The notes beneath the pieces are model-generated. The model saw nothing but the letters and a program-made list of their open reading frames with translations, was not told where the DNA came from and made no database searches. The translations under genes and the position numbers were made by a program. A stretch of 64,000 nucleotides of DNA from Macellibacteroides fermentans (GTDB taxonomy: Bacteria > Bacteroidota > Bacteroidia > Bacteroidales > Tannerellaceae): NCBI RefSeq assembly GCF_013409575.1, contig NZ_JACCCY010000004.1, forward strand, positions 186,001 to 250,000, written 5' to 3'. Shown here in pieces: positions 8,129-18,900 of the stretch (its first letter is position 1; every line of letters starts with the position of its first letter).

Positions 8129-9283
8129 ATGAAACAAAAAATTAAAATGGGAATGATAGGTGGAGGCAACGGTTCTTTTATTGGAGCTGTACACCGTATT
8201 GCGGCTAATCTGGATGGACAGATAGACCTGGTGTGTGGATGCTTTAGTGGCACACCCTCTGTTTCAGTCGCTTCCGGACGTAGCCTTTTCTTGCCGGAAG
8301 ACCGGATTTACAATTCTTATCAGGAGATGATCGAAGAGGAAGCCAAGCTTCCGGAAGCTGAACGGATGGATTTCGTTTCTATCGTTACACCCAATCATGT
8401 GCATTTCGAACCGGCTATGATGGCCTTGAAGCATGGATTCCATGTTGTACTGGACAAGCCGGTTACCTATACGCTGGAGGAGGCTAAGGCATTACGAGAA
8501 CAGGTGAAAGTTTCCGGAAAATTATTTGCACTTACACATACCTATACGGGTTACCCCATGGTGAAAGAGGCTCGGACAAGGGTTTTGCGTGGTGATATAG
8601 GAAAAGTGCGCCGTATTTATGTGGAATATCCCCAAGGCTGGTTGTATAGTGATTGTGCTGGTGTAAATAAGCAGGCTGCATGGCGAGTAGATCCTAAGCG
8701 ATCGGGTAAAGCAGGGTGTATGGGTGATATCGGCACACATGCTTTTAATTTAGTTGAATATATTACCGGGCTTAAAGCAATAGAATTATGTGCGGAGCTG
8801 AATACGTTTGTTCCCGGACGTTTATTGGATGATGACGGAGCAATGCTGATCAGATACGAAGGGGATGCAAAAGGTGTGCTGACTGCATCGCAAATTGCTG
8901 TTGGTGAAGAAAACGCGCTAAAAATTCGTATCTACGGAACAAAAGGTGGTTTGGAGTGGTGTCAGGAAGAGCCCAATACCATGTGGATGAAGTGGCCTGA
9001 TCGTCCGAGAGAAATGATTCGGACATCGAATGGGTATATGTCTGAGATGGCTGCTCATAATTCGCGTACCCCGGGTGGTCATCCGGAGGGATACATTGAG
9101 GCTTTCGCAAATATTTACAGAAATTTTGCACTAACGTTGCAGGCAATGAAAGAGGGAAAAGAACCTTCTTCCTTATGTCTGGATTTCCCTTCAGTACAGG
9201 AAGGGGTGAGGGGTATGCAGTTTATTGAAACTGTGGTAGCTTCCAGTAACAGTGATAAGAAATGGGTGAAAATGGTTGATTAA
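8129..9283 (+). CDS. Gfo/Idh/MocA-family oxidoreductase
   Basis: A 384-residue NAD(P)-dependent dehydrogenase. A Rossmann dinucleotide motif GGGNGSFIG is at residues 11-19. The conserved lysine of the EKP-type motif is Lys109 in VLDKPVTY, and the C-terminal alpha/beta domain carries [12 protein letters not shown], the DxGxH catalytic region. The family oxidizes or reduces sugars, inositols and related compounds; the substrate cannot be read from sequence. A TIM-barrel isomerase gene follows after 11 bases. This pairing is common in Bacteroidota sugar and inositol catabolism, so they probably act in sequence on a keto-sugar. No signal peptide is seen, so it should be cytosolic. Confidence 0.9.
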   Translation: MKQKIKMGMIGGGNGSFIGAVHRIAANLDGQIDLVCGCFSGTPSVSVASGRSLFLPEDRIYNSYQEMIEEEAKLPEAERMDFVSIVTPNHVHFEPAMMALKHGFHVVLDKPVTYTLEEAKALREQVKVSGKLFALTHTYTGYPMVKEARTRVLRGDIGKVRRIYVEYPQGWLYSDCAGVNKQAAWRVDPKRSGKAGCMGDIGTHAFNLVEYITGLKAIELCAELNTFVPGRLLDDDGAMLIRYEGDAKGVLTASQIAVGEENALKIRIYGTKGGLEWCQEEPNTMWMKWPDRPREMIRTSNGYMSEMAAHNSRTPGGHPEGYIEAFANIYRNFALTLQAMKEGKEPSSLCLDFPSVQEGVRGMQFIETVVASSNSDKKWVKMVD

Positions 9284-9294
9284 ATATTTATAGT

Positions 9295-10287
9295 ATGGCT
9301 AGACCGGTTACGTTATATACTTTGCAATGGGGAGACTTACCTTTGCAGACAGTTTGTGAGAAGGCTAAGGCTTTTGGTTACGACGGGTTGGAATTAGGCT
9401 TGCCCGATCATTTGGATGTTCGTCGATCTGACAAAGAATATTATATGCAGATTAAAGATTTGTTATCGTTTTATGGAATGCAATTATACACGATTTCTAC
9501 CCATCTGATAGGTCAGGCCGTGTGCGATCGGATTGATGAGCGCCATAAAAGTATCCTGCCCGATTATATTTGGGGTGATGGTGACCCGGAAGGTGTTAGT
9601 CAGAGAGCAGCCGAAGAGCTGATTCGTACGGCACATGCCGCCAAAGCCCTTGGTGTTGATACGGTGGTAGGTTTTACAGGAAGTTCCATCTGGCATTATT
9701 TGTATTCGTTTCCTCCGGTAACGGAAGAGATGGTGAATGAGGGATATGCCGATTTTGCACGAAGATTTACTCCTATATTAGATGCTTATCAGGAGTTAGG
9801 GGTTCGTTTTGCGTTGGAAGTACATCCTACTGAAATAGCTTTCGATACAGTTACAGCGAAAAGAGCTTTGGAAGCTGTTAATTATCACCCTTCGTTCGGG
9901 TTCAACTATGATCCAAGTCATTTAGGTTATCAGGGGGTTGATTATGTTGATTTCATATATCAGTTCCCGGAAAGGATTTTCCATGTGCACATGAAAGATG
10001 TTTACTGGAGTGATACCCCTAAGCAGGTGGGTGTTTTTGGTGGTTATGTAACCTTTGGAGATCCACGTCGTTTTTGGAACTTCAGAAGCTTGGGAAGAGG
10101 AAAAATTAAATTTGAGGAGATTATCCGGGCACTTAATCATATTGGATATTCCGGTCCGCTTTCGGTGGAATGGGAAGATAGTGCCATGGACAGGGAACAA
10201 GGAGCAGAAGAATCGTGCCGTTTAGTGAAGCACTTTGACTTTATGCCTTCGTCAAGAGCGTTTGATGCAGGTTTTGAAAAGAAATAA
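9295..10287 (+). CDS. Sugar phosphate isomerase/epimerase (TIM barrel)
   Basis: A 330-residue xylose-isomerase-like TIM-barrel protein. The expected metal-binding side chains are visible at strand ends: Glu in LEVHPTE, Asp and His in NYDPSHLGY, His in FHVHMKD and Glu in SVEWED. The family includes IolE, IolI and hydroxypyruvate isomerase; the exact reaction is unknown. It lies 11 bases after the Gfo/Idh/MocA dehydrogenase in one transcription unit, and a hairpin terminator follows. An interconversion of a keto-sugar made or used by the dehydrogenase is inferred. Confidence 0.88.
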   Translation: MARPVTLYTLQWGDLPLQTVCEKAKAFGYDGLELGLPDHLDVRRSDKEYYMQIKDLLSFYGMQLYTISTHLIGQAVCDRIDERHKSILPDYIWGDGDPEGVSQRAAEELIRTAHAAKALGVDTVVGFTGSSIWHYLYSFPPVTEEMVNEGYADFARRFTPILDAYQELGVRFALEVHPTEIAFDTVTAKRALEAVNYHPSFGFNYDPSHLGYQGVDYVDFIYQFPERIFHVHMKDVYWSDTPKQVGVFGGYVTFGDPRRFWNFRSLGRGKIKFEEIIRALNHIGYSGPLSVEWEDSAMDREQGAEESCRLVKHFDFMPSSRAFDAGFEKK

Positions 10288-10319
10288 GAGAATAATATAG
10301 TACAGTTGTTATTTGGGTG

Positions 10320-10347
10320 GCCCGGACTGCTAATAAAAAGTCTGGGC
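10320..10347 (+). terminator. Hairpin terminator after the isomerase gene
   Basis: GCCCGGACT (10320-10328) pairs with AGTCTGGGC (10339-10347), 9 bp with one G-U, and a 10-base AT-rich loop. It is followed by the T-rich ATCTTGTTGT stretch, which also contains the -33 element of the ddh promoter. Confidence 0.75.
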
Positions 10348-10354
10348 TATCTTG

Positions 10355-10384
10355 TTGTATCTCCCTATATTATGATTAACTTTG
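10355..10384 (+). promoter_or_regulatory. Promoter of ddh
   Basis: TTG (10355-10357), a 19-base spacer and TAACTTTG (10377-10384) form a close match to the Bacteroidota housekeeping promoter. The start would fall near 10391, about 24 bases before the ddh ATG. Confidence 0.75.
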
Positions 10385-10414
10385 CAGCCTAAATAGAAAG
10401 AAATTAATAAACGC

Positions 10415-11311
10415 ATGAAAAAGATTAGAGCAGCCATTGTGGGATATGGCAATATTGGAAAATATGTTTTAGAGGCTTTGGAAGCTGCACCCGATTTTGA
10501 GGTTGCAGGCGTTGTTCGTCGCAATCCATCAGAGGTTCCGGTCGAGCTTAAGGAATATAAGGTGGTTAGTAAAATCACCGAACTTGAAAAGGTAGATGTT
10601 GCTGTGCTTTGTACCCCAACCCGTAGCGTAGAATCTTATGCGAAGGAAATTCTTTCATTGGGTATCAATACGGTGGACAGCTACGATATTCATGGAGGAA
10701 TTGTTGCTCTGCGCCGCTCTCTTAATGCTGTAGCAAAAGCTCACAATGCTGTATCTGTGATTTCTGCAGGATGGGATCCGGGAAGCGACTCGGTTGTTCG
10801 TGCACTACTTGAGGCGATGGTGCCTAAAGGCATTACATATACGAACTTTGGCCCAGGTATGAGTATGGGACATACTGTTGCAGTAAAAGCCATTGAAGGT
10901 GTAAAGGCCGCGTTAAGTATGACTATTCCAACAGGAACCGGTATTCACCGCAGAATGGTGTATATTGAAGTTAAAGATGGATATGATTTTGCTAAGGTTG
11001 CTGCAGCAATTAAAGCCGACGAATATTTTGCCCACGACGAGACACATGTAATGCAGGTGGAATGTGTGGATAATTTGCTGGATATGGGTCATGGAGTTCA
11101 GCTTACGCGTAAAGGAGTATCTGGAAAGACACAGAATCAGTTGGTTGATTTCAATATGAAAATCAACAACCCGGCGCTTACAGCTCAGATTTTAGTGTCT
11201 GTTGCCCGTGCTTCGTTTAAGCAACAGCCGGGTGCTTACACCATGATTGAATTGCCGGTGATCGATATGCTTTATGGCGATAAGGAAGATTTAATAAGAA
11301 GACTGGTATAA
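10415..11311 (+). CDS. ddh: meso-Diaminopimelate D-dehydrogenase
   Basis: A 298-residue NADPH-dependent enzyme that makes meso-diaminopimelate in one step from tetrahydrodipicolinate, for lysine and peptidoglycan synthesis. It shows the Rossmann motif VGYGNIGKYV near residues 9-18, the SAGWDPGSDSVVR segment and the TNFGPGMSMGHTVAVKA substrate-binding region typical of the Ddh family; length is normal. It has its own well-formed promoter. The stop codon lies in the loop of a 12-bp palindrome, and lgt follows 34 bases later, so partial termination between ddh and lgt is possible. Confidence 0.95.
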   Translation: MKKIRAAIVGYGNIGKYVLEALEAAPDFEVAGVVRRNPSEVPVELKEYKVVSKITELEKVDVAVLCTPTRSVESYAKEILSLGINTVDSYDIHGGIVALRRSLNAVAKAHNAVSVISAGWDPGSDSVVRALLEAMVPKGITYTNFGPGMSMGHTVAVKAIEGVKAALSMTIPTGTGIHRRMVYIEVKDGYDFAKVAAAIKADEYFAHDETHVMQVECVDNLLDMGHGVQLTRKGVSGKTQNQLVDFNMKINNPALTAQILVSVARASFKQQPGAYTMIELPVIDMLYGDKEDLIRRLV

Positions 11312-11322
11312 TACCAGTCTTC
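11298..11322. terminator. Palindrome spanning the ddh stop codon
   Basis: GAAGACTGGTAT (11298-11309) and its complement (11311-11322) form a near-perfect stem whose tip holds the ddh TAA. There is no T-tract after it, so it may be a 3' stabilizer or attenuator rather than a full terminator. Confidence 0.5.
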
Positions 11323-11345
11323 CTTACGGATAAAATATAAATACT

Positions 11346-12164
11346 ATGTTATCATTTATTACCTGGACAGCAGATCCTGCTATCTTTTCCATTGGTTCAC
11401 GAGAAATACGTTGGTACGGACTTGCTTTTGCATTCGGTTTCCTAATTGGTTACAAGATTGTGGAACGTATGTGGAAAAATGAGAAACTGGATCCTGCCTG
11501 GTTGGATCAGTTGTTGATCTATACCATGATTGGAACGGTAGTTGGTGCTCGTTTAGGTCATTGCCTTTTGTATGCCCCTCAGTATTATTTATCCAATCCT
11601 ATCGAGATATTAAAGATTTGGGAGGGTGGTCTGGCCAGTCACGGAGGCACATTGGGTATTATGATTGCTATCTATTTCTATTCGAAGAAGATCAGTCATA
11701 AAAGTATCATGTGGGCTTTTGATAAGCTGGTGGTACCTACCGGACTTGTAGCTGCAATGATTCGTCTGGGTAATTTAATGAATCATGAGATTTATGGTCA
11801 TGCAACGGATGCTCCCTGGGGATTCCGTTTTATTGACAACTTGCATCAATGGAAAATGGGGGCTGCTCCGGTATTTACAGCACCAAGTCATCCAACCCAA
11901 CTTTATGAGGCGTTGTGTTATCTGATAACATTCGCTCTTTGTATGTGGTTGTACTTCCGAAAAGAGGCTTTCAAAAAAGAGGGTCTTCTCTTTGGTATTT
12001 TTATGATTTGTATATTTGCTTCCCGCTTTTTTATTGAGTTTTTAAAGAATGATCAGGAAGAATTTGAAGCTTCTATGTTGATTAATATGGGACAAGTGCT
12101 CAGCATTCCTTTCGTTTTGGCAGGATGCTGGTTCGTTTATCGGGCACTGCAAAAAAAGAATTAA
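11346..12164 (+). CDS. lgt: Prolipoprotein diacylglyceryl transferase
   Basis: A 272-residue inner-membrane enzyme that attaches diacylglycerol from phosphatidylglycerol to the lipobox cysteine of prelipoproteins. Family signatures are visible: REIRWYGLAFAFGF near the start, GGLASHGGTLG, the strongly conserved RLGNLMNHEIYG and HPTQLYEAL. About seven transmembrane helices are apparent. It lies between ddh and a flavodiiron gene and overlaps nothing; the next start is 3 bases away. The enzyme is central for the many lipoproteins of this organism, including the SusD and GH16 proteins in this window. Confidence 0.96.
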   Translation: MLSFITWTADPAIFSIGSREIRWYGLAFAFGFLIGYKIVERMWKNEKLDPAWLDQLLIYTMIGTVVGARLGHCLLYAPQYYLSNPIEILKIWEGGLASHGGTLGIMIAIYFYSKKISHKSIMWAFDKLVVPTGLVAAMIRLGNLMNHEIYGHATDAPWGFRFIDNLHQWKMGAAPVFTAPSHPTQLYEALCYLITFALCMWLYFRKEAFKKEGLLFGIFMICIFASRFFIEFLKNDQEEFEASMLINMGQVLSIPFVLAGCWFVYRALQKKN

Positions 12165-12167
12165 ACT

Positions 12168-13373
12168 ATGTATAAACTGACAAGTATTGCGGATAAGGTA
12201 TATTACGTAGGAGTAAACGACCGTCAGAAGGCCCTCTTTGAGAACCTGTGGCCGCTGCCGTACGGAGTCTCTTATAACTCGTATTTGATAGTAGATGAAA
12301 AAACAGTTCTGATAGATACAGTGGATGTATGCTATTCGGATGCTTTTCTCAGAAAAATTGCAGATGCGCTGGAAGGTAAATCTTTGGATTACCTGATTGT
12401 GAATCATATGGAGCCGGATCATGCCGGCAGCATTAGATTACTCCGTCAGCAATATCCTGATGTGCAGATTATCGGGAACAAAACCACCTTCGGCATGTTG
12501 GAAGGATATCATGGTATTACTACAGGCTTGTACGAAGTGAAGGAGGGAGATACGCTATCATTGGGTAAACGTCAGCTGATGTTTGTTATGGCCCCGATGG
12601 TTCATTGGCCTGAAGTTATGTTTACGTATGAAACAACGGATAAAATATTATTTTCTGCAGATGCATTCGGTACTTTCGGAGCGCTTTCAGGAGCTGTTAT
12701 TGATGAGGATATGAATGTTGACAGATTTTGGGATGAGATGGTTCGCTATTATGCCAATATCGTTGGAAAATATGGTAATCCGGTTCAGCGGGCTTTAAAG
12801 AAACTTGACACAATTGAAGTAAACACCATTTGTTCTACGCATGGACCTGTTTGGCGGAAATATAAAGATAAAGCAATCGAGATTTATGATAAGATGAGTC
12901 GCTACGAAGGCGAAGATGGCGTTTGTATCATATATGGCAGCATGTACGGAAATACGGAACAGATGGCTGAAGCGATTGCCGCCTCATTGGCTGAGAACGG
13001 AGTCAAGAATATTGTAATGCACAATGTATCCAAATCGCATGCATCGAATGTGCTGATGGATGTATTTAAGTACAAAGGACTGATTGTGGGAAGTCCTACA
13101 TACAGTAATGCTCTTTTCCCCGAAGTAGATTCGATTTTGTCAAAGATTGAAATCCGGGAAGTTAAGAAACGCTGTTTTGGCTATTTTGGTAATTTTACAT
13201 GGTCTGGTGCCGCTTGTAAAAGATTAGCTGCTTTTGGTGAAAAAATGAACTGGGAATTTATAGGAGCTACCGCCGAAGAGAAGATGAGTCTGAAAGAAGA
13301 CATGTATGAACAGTGTATTACTTTAGGTAAAGCAATGGCAAACGCATTGAATGAATCTAAACAATCGATTTAA
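12168..13373 (+). CDS. Flavodiiron protein (FprA-like O2/NO reductase)
   Basis: A protein of 401 residues. The N-terminal metallo-beta-lactamase-like domain holds the diiron ligands His80, Glu82, Asp84 and His85 in NHMEPDHAG, plus His146, Asp165 and His225. The C-terminal flavodoxin domain (from about residue 250) binds FMN through YGSMYGNTEQM. Such enzymes reduce O2 to water or NO to N2O and protect anaerobes. It has no added rubredoxin domain, so it needs an external electron donor. It lies 3 bases after lgt and 12 bases before nagB; the functional link is not obvious. Confidence 0.93.
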   Translation: MYKLTSIADKVYYVGVNDRQKALFENLWPLPYGVSYNSYLIVDEKTVLIDTVDVCYSDAFLRKIADALEGKSLDYLIVNHMEPDHAGSIRLLRQQYPDVQIIGNKTTFGMLEGYHGITTGLYEVKEGDTLSLGKRQLMFVMAPMVHWPEVMFTYETTDKILFSADAFGTFGALSGAVIDEDMNVDRFWDEMVRYYANIVGKYGNPVQRALKKLDTIEVNTICSTHGPVWRKYKDKAIEIYDKMSRYEGEDGVCIIYGSMYGNTEQMAEAIAASLAENGVKNIVMHNVSKSHASNVLMDVFKYKGLIVGSPTYSNALFPEVDSILSKIEIREVKKRCFGYFGNFTWSGAACKRLAAFGEKMNWEFIGATAEEKMSLKEDMYEQCITLGKAMANALNESKQSI

Positions 13374-13385
13374 ATATAAAAAACT

Positions 13386-14195
13386 ATGAGATTAATTATT
13401 GAGCCTAATTACGATCAATTGTCGAAATGGGCTGCTAACTATGTTGCTTCGCGTATTCAAAAAGCCAATCCAACGGCTGAAAAACCTTTTGTCCTCGGAT
13501 TGCCAACAGGTTCTTCACCCCTTGGTATGTACAAAAATCTTATTGAATTGAACAAAAAGGGAGTTGTCTCTTTCAAGCATGTGATCACATTCAATATGGA
13601 TGAATACGTAGGATTGCCAAAGGAACATTCGGAAAGTTATCATTCCTTTATGTGGAATAACTTTTTCAGTCATATTGACATCAATCCCGAAAATACAAAC
13701 CTTTTGAATGGTAATGCTGCCGATCTGGAAGCTGAATGTGCTGCTTATGAAGCTAAGATGAAAGCTGTTGGTGGGGTAGATTTGTTTTTAGGTGGTATCG
13801 GTCCTGATGGTCACATCGCATTTAACGAACCAGGGTCATCTCTGTCGTCTCGTACCCGCATCAAGACTTTGACAACGGATACGATTATTGCCAATTCGAG
13901 ATTTTTTGACAACGACGTAAATAAAGTTCCCAAGACTGCGGTTACTGTGGGTGTGGGTACTGTTTTAGATGCAAAAGAGGTTTTGATTATGGTGAATGGA
14001 CACAACAAAGCTCGTGCATTGGCTCAGGTGGTTGAAGGTTCTATCAATCAGATGTGGACTATCACAGCACTGCAGCTACATCCGAAGGGAATTATCGTTT
14101 GCGATGAATCAGCCTGTGCAGAGTTGAAAGTTGGTACCTATAATTACTTTAAGGATATTGAAAAGGATCATCTTTGTCCGGATTCTTTAATTTAA
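13386..14195 (+). CDS. nagB: Glucosamine-6-phosphate deaminase
   Basis: A 269-residue enzyme converting glucosamine 6-phosphate to fructose 6-phosphate and ammonia. Active-site residues match the well-studied NagB: Asp72 in NMDEYVG, and Asp141, His143 and Glu148 in [12 protein letters not shown]. The phosphate-binding loop is [11 protein letters not shown]. It is in the cytosol and routes amino sugars into glycolysis. It is the last gene of the ddh-lgt-flavodiiron-nagB run, and two hairpin terminators follow in tandem. Confidence 0.96.
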   Translation: MRLIIEPNYDQLSKWAANYVASRIQKANPTAEKPFVLGLPTGSSPLGMYKNLIELNKKGVVSFKHVITFNMDEYVGLPKEHSESYHSFMWNNFFSHIDINPENTNLLNGNAADLEAECAAYEAKMKAVGGVDLFLGGIGPDGHIAFNEPGSSLSSRTRIKTLTTDTIIANSRFFDNDVNKVPKTAVTVGVGTVLDAKEVLIMVNGHNKARALAQVVEGSINQMWTITALQLHPKGIIVCDESACAELKVGTYNYFKDIEKDHLCPDSLI

Positions 14196-14213
14196 TTGTT
14201 TAAATGATATTGG

Positions 14214-14255
14214 CAGGCTCCACTTTATTTATTGAATGTGTGGAGTCCTGTTTTT
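14214..14255 (+). terminator. First of two tandem terminators after nagB
   Basis: CAGGCTCCAC pairs with GTGGAG-T-CCTG (one bulged T) around an AT-rich loop and is followed directly by TTTTT. Confidence 0.8.
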
Positions 14256-14256
14256 G

Positions 14257-14293
14257 AGCAAGTACTTGTGAAAAAACATGTACTTGCTTTTTT
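14257..14293 (+). terminator. Second tandem terminator after nagB
   Basis: GCAAGTAC (14258-14265) pairs with GTACTTGC (14280-14287) and is followed by TTTTTT. The AAAAAA in the loop opposes the T-tract, so the hairpin could also act in reverse. Confidence 0.85.
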
Positions 14294-14356
14294 ATTTATC
14301 GAACGGAATATTTTATATTTTGCACGCTGATTATAATAATAACAATAGGTGATATT

Positions 14357-15253
14357 ATGAAAAAGAAACTTTGTATACTGCTTTCTTCCTTGATGGTTTC
14401 GTGTGTTGTGTTCTCGTCTCCCGATGGTCGCGACCTTGTTCCTGAAGGTACATTTACGTCGGGTATCGAAGGCCCCGCAGTAGATGCCGCAGGTAATTTA
14501 TATGCTGTCAATTATGCAACTAAGGGTACAATCGGACTAATCAAGTCTTCGGGTGAACACGGCCTATTTGTTACCTTACCCGACGGATCGGTTGGAAATG
14601 GAATTCGTTTTAATGCTGAAGGGATGATGTTTGTGGCGGATTATACCAATCATAACATACTTTGTGTTGATCCGAAAACAAAAGTTATTTCAGTTTTCGC
14701 TCATGAACCGGCTATGAATCAACCCAATGATATATCTATTGCTCCTAATGGGTCGATTTATGCAAGTGACCCCGCCTGGTCTGATAACACTGGTAAATTA
14801 TGGAGAATATCGACGAAGGGCGAAGTGGTATTGTTGGAAGATTCCATGGGAACGACCAATGGAGTGGAAGTGAGTCCCGACGGACGTTTATTATATGTGA
14901 ATGAATCAGTGCAGCGGAACGTTTGGGTATACGATATTGAGCCGAACGGAAATCTATCCAACAAGCGTCTTTTTCATCGTTTTGCCGATTATGGAATGGA
15001 TGGAATGCGTTGCGATGTAAATGGCAATCTTTATATATGCAGGTACGACAAAGGAACTGTCGTAGTTCTCTCGCCTGAGGGAAAAATCCTGTATGAGTAT
15101 TCCTGTAAAGGGAAGAAGCCGTCGAATATCACTTTTGGAGGTAAAGAATTGAGGCAAATTTATATCACATTGCAAGATAGAGGATGTATTGAAGTTTTTG
15201 ATGCGTTGAACCCTGGCGCTTCACTTTTTGTGAATCCCCGACCAGCTTTCTAA
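14357..15253 (+). CDS. Exported SMP-30/gluconolactonase-like beta-propeller
   Basis: A 298-residue protein with an N-terminal signal peptide (residues 1-21, ending VVFSS). It has six-bladed propeller repeats. The SMP-30 metal-site residues seem present: Glu in GIEGPAVD, Asn in NQPNDIS, Asn in TTNGVEVS and Asp in MDGMRCD. Family members are calcium- or zinc-dependent lactonases; the substrate here is unknown, and periplasmic or surface location is inferred from the signal. It is a single-gene unit between nagB and ruvA. A near-match promoter (TATATTTTG, one base long in the spacer) lies upstream. Confidence 0.8.
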   Translation: MKKKLCILLSSLMVSCVVFSSPDGRDLVPEGTFTSGIEGPAVDAAGNLYAVNYATKGTIGLIKSSGEHGLFVTLPDGSVGNGIRFNAEGMMFVADYTNHNILCVDPKTKVISVFAHEPAMNQPNDISIAPNGSIYASDPAWSDNTGKLWRISTKGEVVLLEDSMGTTNGVEVSPDGRLLYVNESVQRNVWVYDIEPNGNLSNKRLFHRFADYGMDGMRCDVNGNLYICRYDKGTVVVLSPEGKILYEYSCKGKKPSNITFGGKELRQIYITLQDRGCIEVFDALNPGASLFVNPRPAF

Positions 15254-15284
15254 ATAAAGAGGCTTTATAATATACGCTTTTGCG

Positions 15285-15292
15285 TACTTTTG
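15285..15292 (+). promoter_or_regulatory. -7 box for ruvA-sprA
   Basis: TACTTTTG matches TAnnTTTG, 36 bases before the ruvA ATG. It lies inside a small direct repeat (two CTTTTGCGT copies about 10 bases apart, 15277-15296), one copy of which forms an ACGC/GCGT mini-hairpin. No clear -33 element is seen. Confidence 0.45.
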
Positions 15293-15327
15293 CGTTATAA
15301 ACAAACATTTAACTGGTTAGACGCAAA

Positions 15328-15915
15328 ATGATTGAATATTTAAGAGGTGATATAATTGAGCTTACTCCAGCCCGAATGGTTATGGAGTGTGGTGGTGTAG
15401 GGTATGAATTGAATATCTCATTAACGACTTATAGTGCATATAGCGCTCAGCATCAGGGGAAAATATATGTTTACGAAGTAATTCGTGAAGATGCCCACCT
15501 GCTGTTTGGCTTTTCTGGTAAAGAAGAACGCGAATTGTTTTTGTTGTTGACAAGTGTTTCGGGTGTTGGTCCGAATACGGCACGTATGATTTTGTCTTCG
15601 CTACCTCCCTCTGAGTTAGTACAGGTCATTGCTTCCAAGAATGAAGCTGCACTTACTGCTGTAAAGGGTATCGGACTAAAAACCGCTCAGCGTATTTTGG
15701 TCGATCTCAAAAATAAAGTCAAATTACAGGGTGTTGTTGCTGATTCAGCAGTGTCTGGTTCCGGCAACGGTCAGATTGCCGAAGAGGCGATTGCTGCGCT
15801 GGTAATGCTGGGCTTTCAGAAGGCTGCATCTCAAAAGGCAGTTACTACCATATTGAAGAGGTCTCCTTCTCTTGAAGTGGAAAAAGTTATTAAAGACGCA
15901 CTTAGAATGCTTTGA
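15328..15915 (+). CDS. ruvA: Holliday junction branch migration protein RuvA
   Basis: A 195-residue subunit that binds four-way junctions and loads RuvB. It has the N-terminal OB fold ([14 protein letters not shown]), two helix-hairpin-helix motifs ([10 protein letters not shown] and [13 protein letters not shown]) and a C-terminal domain III for RuvB contact. The length is normal. Its stop TGA overlaps the ATG of sprA by one base (TGATG), so the two are translationally coupled. This ruvA-sprA adjacency is a familiar Bacteroidota arrangement. Confidence 0.96.
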   Translation: MIEYLRGDIIELTPARMVMECGGVGYELNISLTTYSAYSAQHQGKIYVYEVIREDAHLLFGFSGKEERELFLLLTSVSGVGPNTARMILSSLPPSELVQVIASKNEAALTAVKGIGLKTAQRILVDLKNKVKLQGVVADSAVSGSGNGQIAEEAIAALVMLGFQKAASQKAVTTILKRSPSLEVEKVIKDALRML

Positions 15916-18900
15916 TGAAAAGGGGGGCTCACTACATATTACTTGTATGTGTTCTGTTATTCGGGACTGGTCTGTATTCGTTGAATGCGGACTATCTGAT
16001 CTTTACCTCAGAGGTGCCCGAACTAACAGAACTAGAGCCTCAGGTAGTTTTTGAAGGAGATTCTGTTGATCCCCGTTATCCGGTGGCTAAAACAGTGCCT
16101 GAAGCCTATGAAGATCTCATAAAAAAGTCTCCCATGGATTTGCGTAATCCGGACAATGTAAAAACTTCGATAGAATACGATCTAAAGACAAATACGTATA
16201 TCGTTACGACTAAGTTGGGCGACATGCAACTAAGTACACCCATCTCTTTGACTCCCGAAGAGTATCAGGATTATAGCTTGCAGGAATCTCTGCGGGCTTA
16301 TTTCAGACAAAAAAACGAGGAGAGTTACCGCGAAGAGATAAATAAGGAGCTTAAAATAACGGATATCGGATTTGATCTTGGAGCCGCAGAAAAAATATTT
16401 GGTAAAGGAGGCGTAAGAGTAAAGACTCAAGGGACTGCCGAAATTAAAATGGGCCTTAAAAGTAACAAAACTGATAATCCGTCGCTACCGCAACGTTCCA
16501 GAAACCGTACCTTTTTTAATTTTGAAGAACAAGTGCAGCTTAATGTACAGGCTACTGTAGGCGAAAAAGTGAATTTTGGAATGAATTATAATACGGAGAC
16601 CACATTCGATTATGATTCCAAAAAACTTAAGCTGGCGTATGAGGGTACTGAAGATGAAATCATAAAGGTGATGGAAGCCGGTAATGTTAGCATGAACACT
16701 TCAAACTCATTGATCAGAGGCGGTGCAGCTTTGTTTGGAATAAAAACGGAACTTCAGTTTGGAAAGCTACGGGTCGGGGCCATTTTTTCTCAACAAGAAT
16801 CGGAGTCGCAGACTGTTTCTTCAAAAGGTGGTGTACAAACCAAACCCTATGAATTTGCTGCCGATCAGTACGATGAAAATCGTCATTTTTTTCTTTCTCA
16901 TTTCTTTAGAGATACTTATGATGCTGCTTTGTCAAAATTGCCATATATAAATTCAGGAATCAGTATTAGTAGAGTGGAGGTCTGGATTACTAATAAACGA
17001 AGTAATTACGATCAGTCCAGAAATATTGTCGCTTTTTCTGATCTGGCCGAAAACAGTCACATCAGCAATCCACAATTCAATCCTGCCGGTTCGCTTCCTA
17101 TTCCTTATAATGGTGCAAATACATTGTATCAGCAGGTTGTTACCGGTTATCCGGATGCCAGAAATATTAATACGGTTTCACAGGCTTTCGCCGGTTTTAT
17201 TGAGGGGGGGATTGATTATGAAAAGGTGGAAAGTGCAAGGAGACTGGATCCTTCTGAATTTACTTTGAATAAGCAATTAGGATATGTTTCCCTCAAAACA
17301 CAGTTGCAACCAGATGAAGTGTTAGCCGTTGCCTACGAATATACCTACCGCGGTTCTGTATATCAGGTGGGAGAATTCTCTACAGACAATTCAGTCAATA
17401 CCACTAACAGCCTCTATGTGAAGTTGCTTAAAGGAACCGCAATGTCTCCCGGCTCTCCATTTTGGGATCTGATGATGAAAAATGTATACTCTCTGGGGGC
17501 GTATGCTTTAAATAAAGAAAAATTCAGATTAGACATTCTTTATCAGAGTGATACCACTGGGGTATATTTACGTTATTTGTCGGAGGGAAATATTAAAGAC
17601 GAGTTATTGTTGCGGGTGATGAACCTGGACAGACTTGATGCAAAGAATGAGACTTATCCGGATGGAATTTTCGATTATCTGGAGGGGTATACGGTGCTGT
17701 CTGAGAATGGTCGTGTATTCTTTCCGGTTGTGGAGCCTTTTGGAAGCCATTTAAGAAAAAAGATTGGTAATGATGTGATTGCCGATAAATATGTTTTTCA
17801 GGAATTGTATGACTCTACCTTGACAGTGGCGAGGCAGTTGACAGAGAAAAATAAGTTCCTCATCAAAGGCGAATACAAAGCTTCATCAAGTTCTGAAATT
17901 CAGCTCGGAGCAAGCAATGTAGCCAGAGGTTCTGTTAGGGTAACGGCAGCAGGTGTAACATTGCAGGAGAATGTGGATTATACAGTGGATTATACATCAG
18001 GGATAGTCACCATTTTAAATGAGAATATTATTTCAAGCGGTACAGGAGTGAGTGTTTCACTCGAAAACCAGTCGGCCTACAGCATGCAACGTAAAACCAT
18101 GATGGGGGTTGATCTAAATTATGAGTTTAACAAAAACTTTAATCTGGGAGCAACTATCATGCATTTGTCGGAATTGCCTTTAACAACCAAAACGGCATTT
18201 GGGGACGAGTCTATAAAAAATACGTTATGGGGACTTAACACCTCATTTAGAACCGAATCGCAATGGCTTACTAATCTGTTTGATAAGTTGCCTTTGCTTA
18301 CTCTTACAAAGCCTTCACAGATTTCTTTGAAAGCAGAATTTGCGAATCTGATCCCGGGCCATTACGAAAACAAGTACACAGGTGGATATTCTTATCTGGA
18401 TGATTTTGAATCGACACAGACTGGGATTGACCTGTTGAATCCCTATCCCTGGACTTTATCGAGTGTGCCTTACAATGATGGTGCAAATAGCCTCTTCCCT
18501 GAAGCATCCCTCACTAATAATATAGATTATGGAAAAAACCGGGCCTTACTCGCGTGGTATTATATAGATGGATTATTTACCCGTAAAAATTCATCTATTG
18601 CTCCCAATCATATAAAAAATGATTTGGACCAGCTGTCCAATCACTATGTGAGAGAAGTAAAGACACAAGAGCTGTTCCCGAATAAAGATCTTTCATACAA
18701 TGAGAATAATACATTGCCGGTACTTAACTTAGCCTATTACCCTACTGAACGGGGGCCTTACAATCTAGATGCAGACCGAATCAATGCAGATGGTTCTCTT
18801 GCAATGCCAGATAAAAGATGGGGTGGAATTATGCGTAAAATAGAGCAGAGTGACTTTGAGGCTGCTAATATTGAATACATTGAATTCTGGATGATGGATC

